Assembly (NCBI GenBank): GCA_900548765.1
Contig: URLU01000150.1
Location: 1-5,454, forward strand
Source of the DNA: an uncultured Lachnobacterium sp.
Lineage (GTDB): Bacteria; Bacillota; Clostridia; Lachnospirales; Lachnospiraceae
DNA length: 5,454 bases
Reading direction: 5' to 3'
A program made the translations under genes and the position numbers. The stretch's first letter is position 1. Each line of letters begins with the position of its first letter. The notes beneath the pieces were generated by a model. The model did not search any database. It had not been told where the DNA came from and saw only the letters and a list, made by a program, of their open reading frames with translations. Below, piece by piece: positions 5,202 to 5,454 of the stretch.

Positions 5202-5454
5202 ATGGCGAATACCAATGAACTATTAAATAGAATAAACAACAAATACAGCTCAATGAGCAAGGGCCAGAAGCTGCTTGCCACATATATTACAGATAATTAT
5301 GACAAGGCTGTATTTTTAACTGCTGCAAAGATGGGGGATACGGTTGGGGTCAGTGAATCTACAGTAGTCAGGTTTGCAACTTCCTTGGGTTACAAGGGCT
5401 ATCCTGAGTTTCAGAATGCATTGGAGGAGCTGGTCAGAAATAAATTAAACAGTG
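5202..5454 (+). CDS. MurR/RpiR family transcriptional regulator, N-terminal part, 3' end outside window
   Basis: The frame is open from ATG 5202 to the right edge and gives 84 residues. It is the N-terminal HTH_6 domain of the RpiR family: MSKGQKLLATYITDNYDKA (18-36), FLTAAKMGDTVGVSESTVVRF (38-58) with the helix-turn-helix, then LGYKGYPEFQ (62-71), which is a strong family signature. Complete members are near 280 residues and add a C-terminal SIS domain that binds a phosphosugar; that part is not in the window, so the ligand is unknown. The gene sits 15 nt after the DUF1275 gene and is probably cotranscribed. Whether it controls that gene, later genes, or itself cannot be seen. The family call is firm. 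Confidence 0.9.
   Translation, partial: MANTNELLNRINNKYSSMSKGQKLLATYITDNYDKAVFLTAAKMGDTVGVSESTVVRFATSLGYKGYPEFQNALEELVRNKLNS

Overview
The window suggests a low-GC, anaerobic Gram-positive bacterium of the Clostridia, most likely Lachnospiraceae-like (Roseburia/Agathobacter/Butyrivibrio type). The reasons are AT-rich coding with strong AGGAGG ribosome binding sites, a soluble-subunit biotin decarboxylase operon, a lipoprotein-type gamma subunit, and a MurR/RpiR regulator. The taxon is inferred from gene style and not proven. All genes lie on the + strand.

Positions 1-4343 hold a five-gene operon for a biotin-dependent, Na+-pumping decarboxylase or carboxyl-exchange machine. In order: (1) the C-terminal part of an acyl-CoA carboxyltransferase of the MmdA/PccB/12S family, entering from the left edge; (2) a gamma/delta-type (OadG/MmdD-like) anchor subunit with an added N-terminal lipoprotein and exported domain; (3) a free-standing biotin carboxyl carrier protein; (4) the membrane beta subunit (OadB/MmdB/GcdB) that couples decarboxylation of carboxybiotin to Na+ export; (5) a second carboxyltransferase of the OadA/PycB/5S type, without its own biotin domain. 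Genes 1-4 are spaced 13-17 nt apart. Gene 5 follows after 78 nt with no terminator between. A clear intrinsic terminator (4359-4388) closes the operon.

The notable point is that one biotin carrier and one Na+ pump sit between two different carboxyltransferases, one acyl-CoA type and one 2-oxoacid type. This is the subunit set of a transcarboxylase (12S + 5S + 1.3S) combined with that of a Na+ decarboxylase (alpha, beta, gamma, carrier). The machine could move CO2 between a malonyl/methylmalonyl-type CoA ester and pyruvate/oxaloacetate, and also release it through the pump. That is an inference from gene content.

Positions 4390-5454 are a separate unit. A good sigma-A-like promoter with an extended -10 lies directly behind the terminator. 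It drives a YoaK-family (DUF1275) membrane protein and then, 15 nt later, the N-terminal half of a MurR/RpiR-type regulator that runs off the right edge. Codon choice changes sharply at this border, consistent with a highly expressed energy operon next to ordinary housekeeping or accessory genes. No RNA genes, mobile elements or CRISPR arrays were seen, and no stretch over 300 bases lacks a gene.
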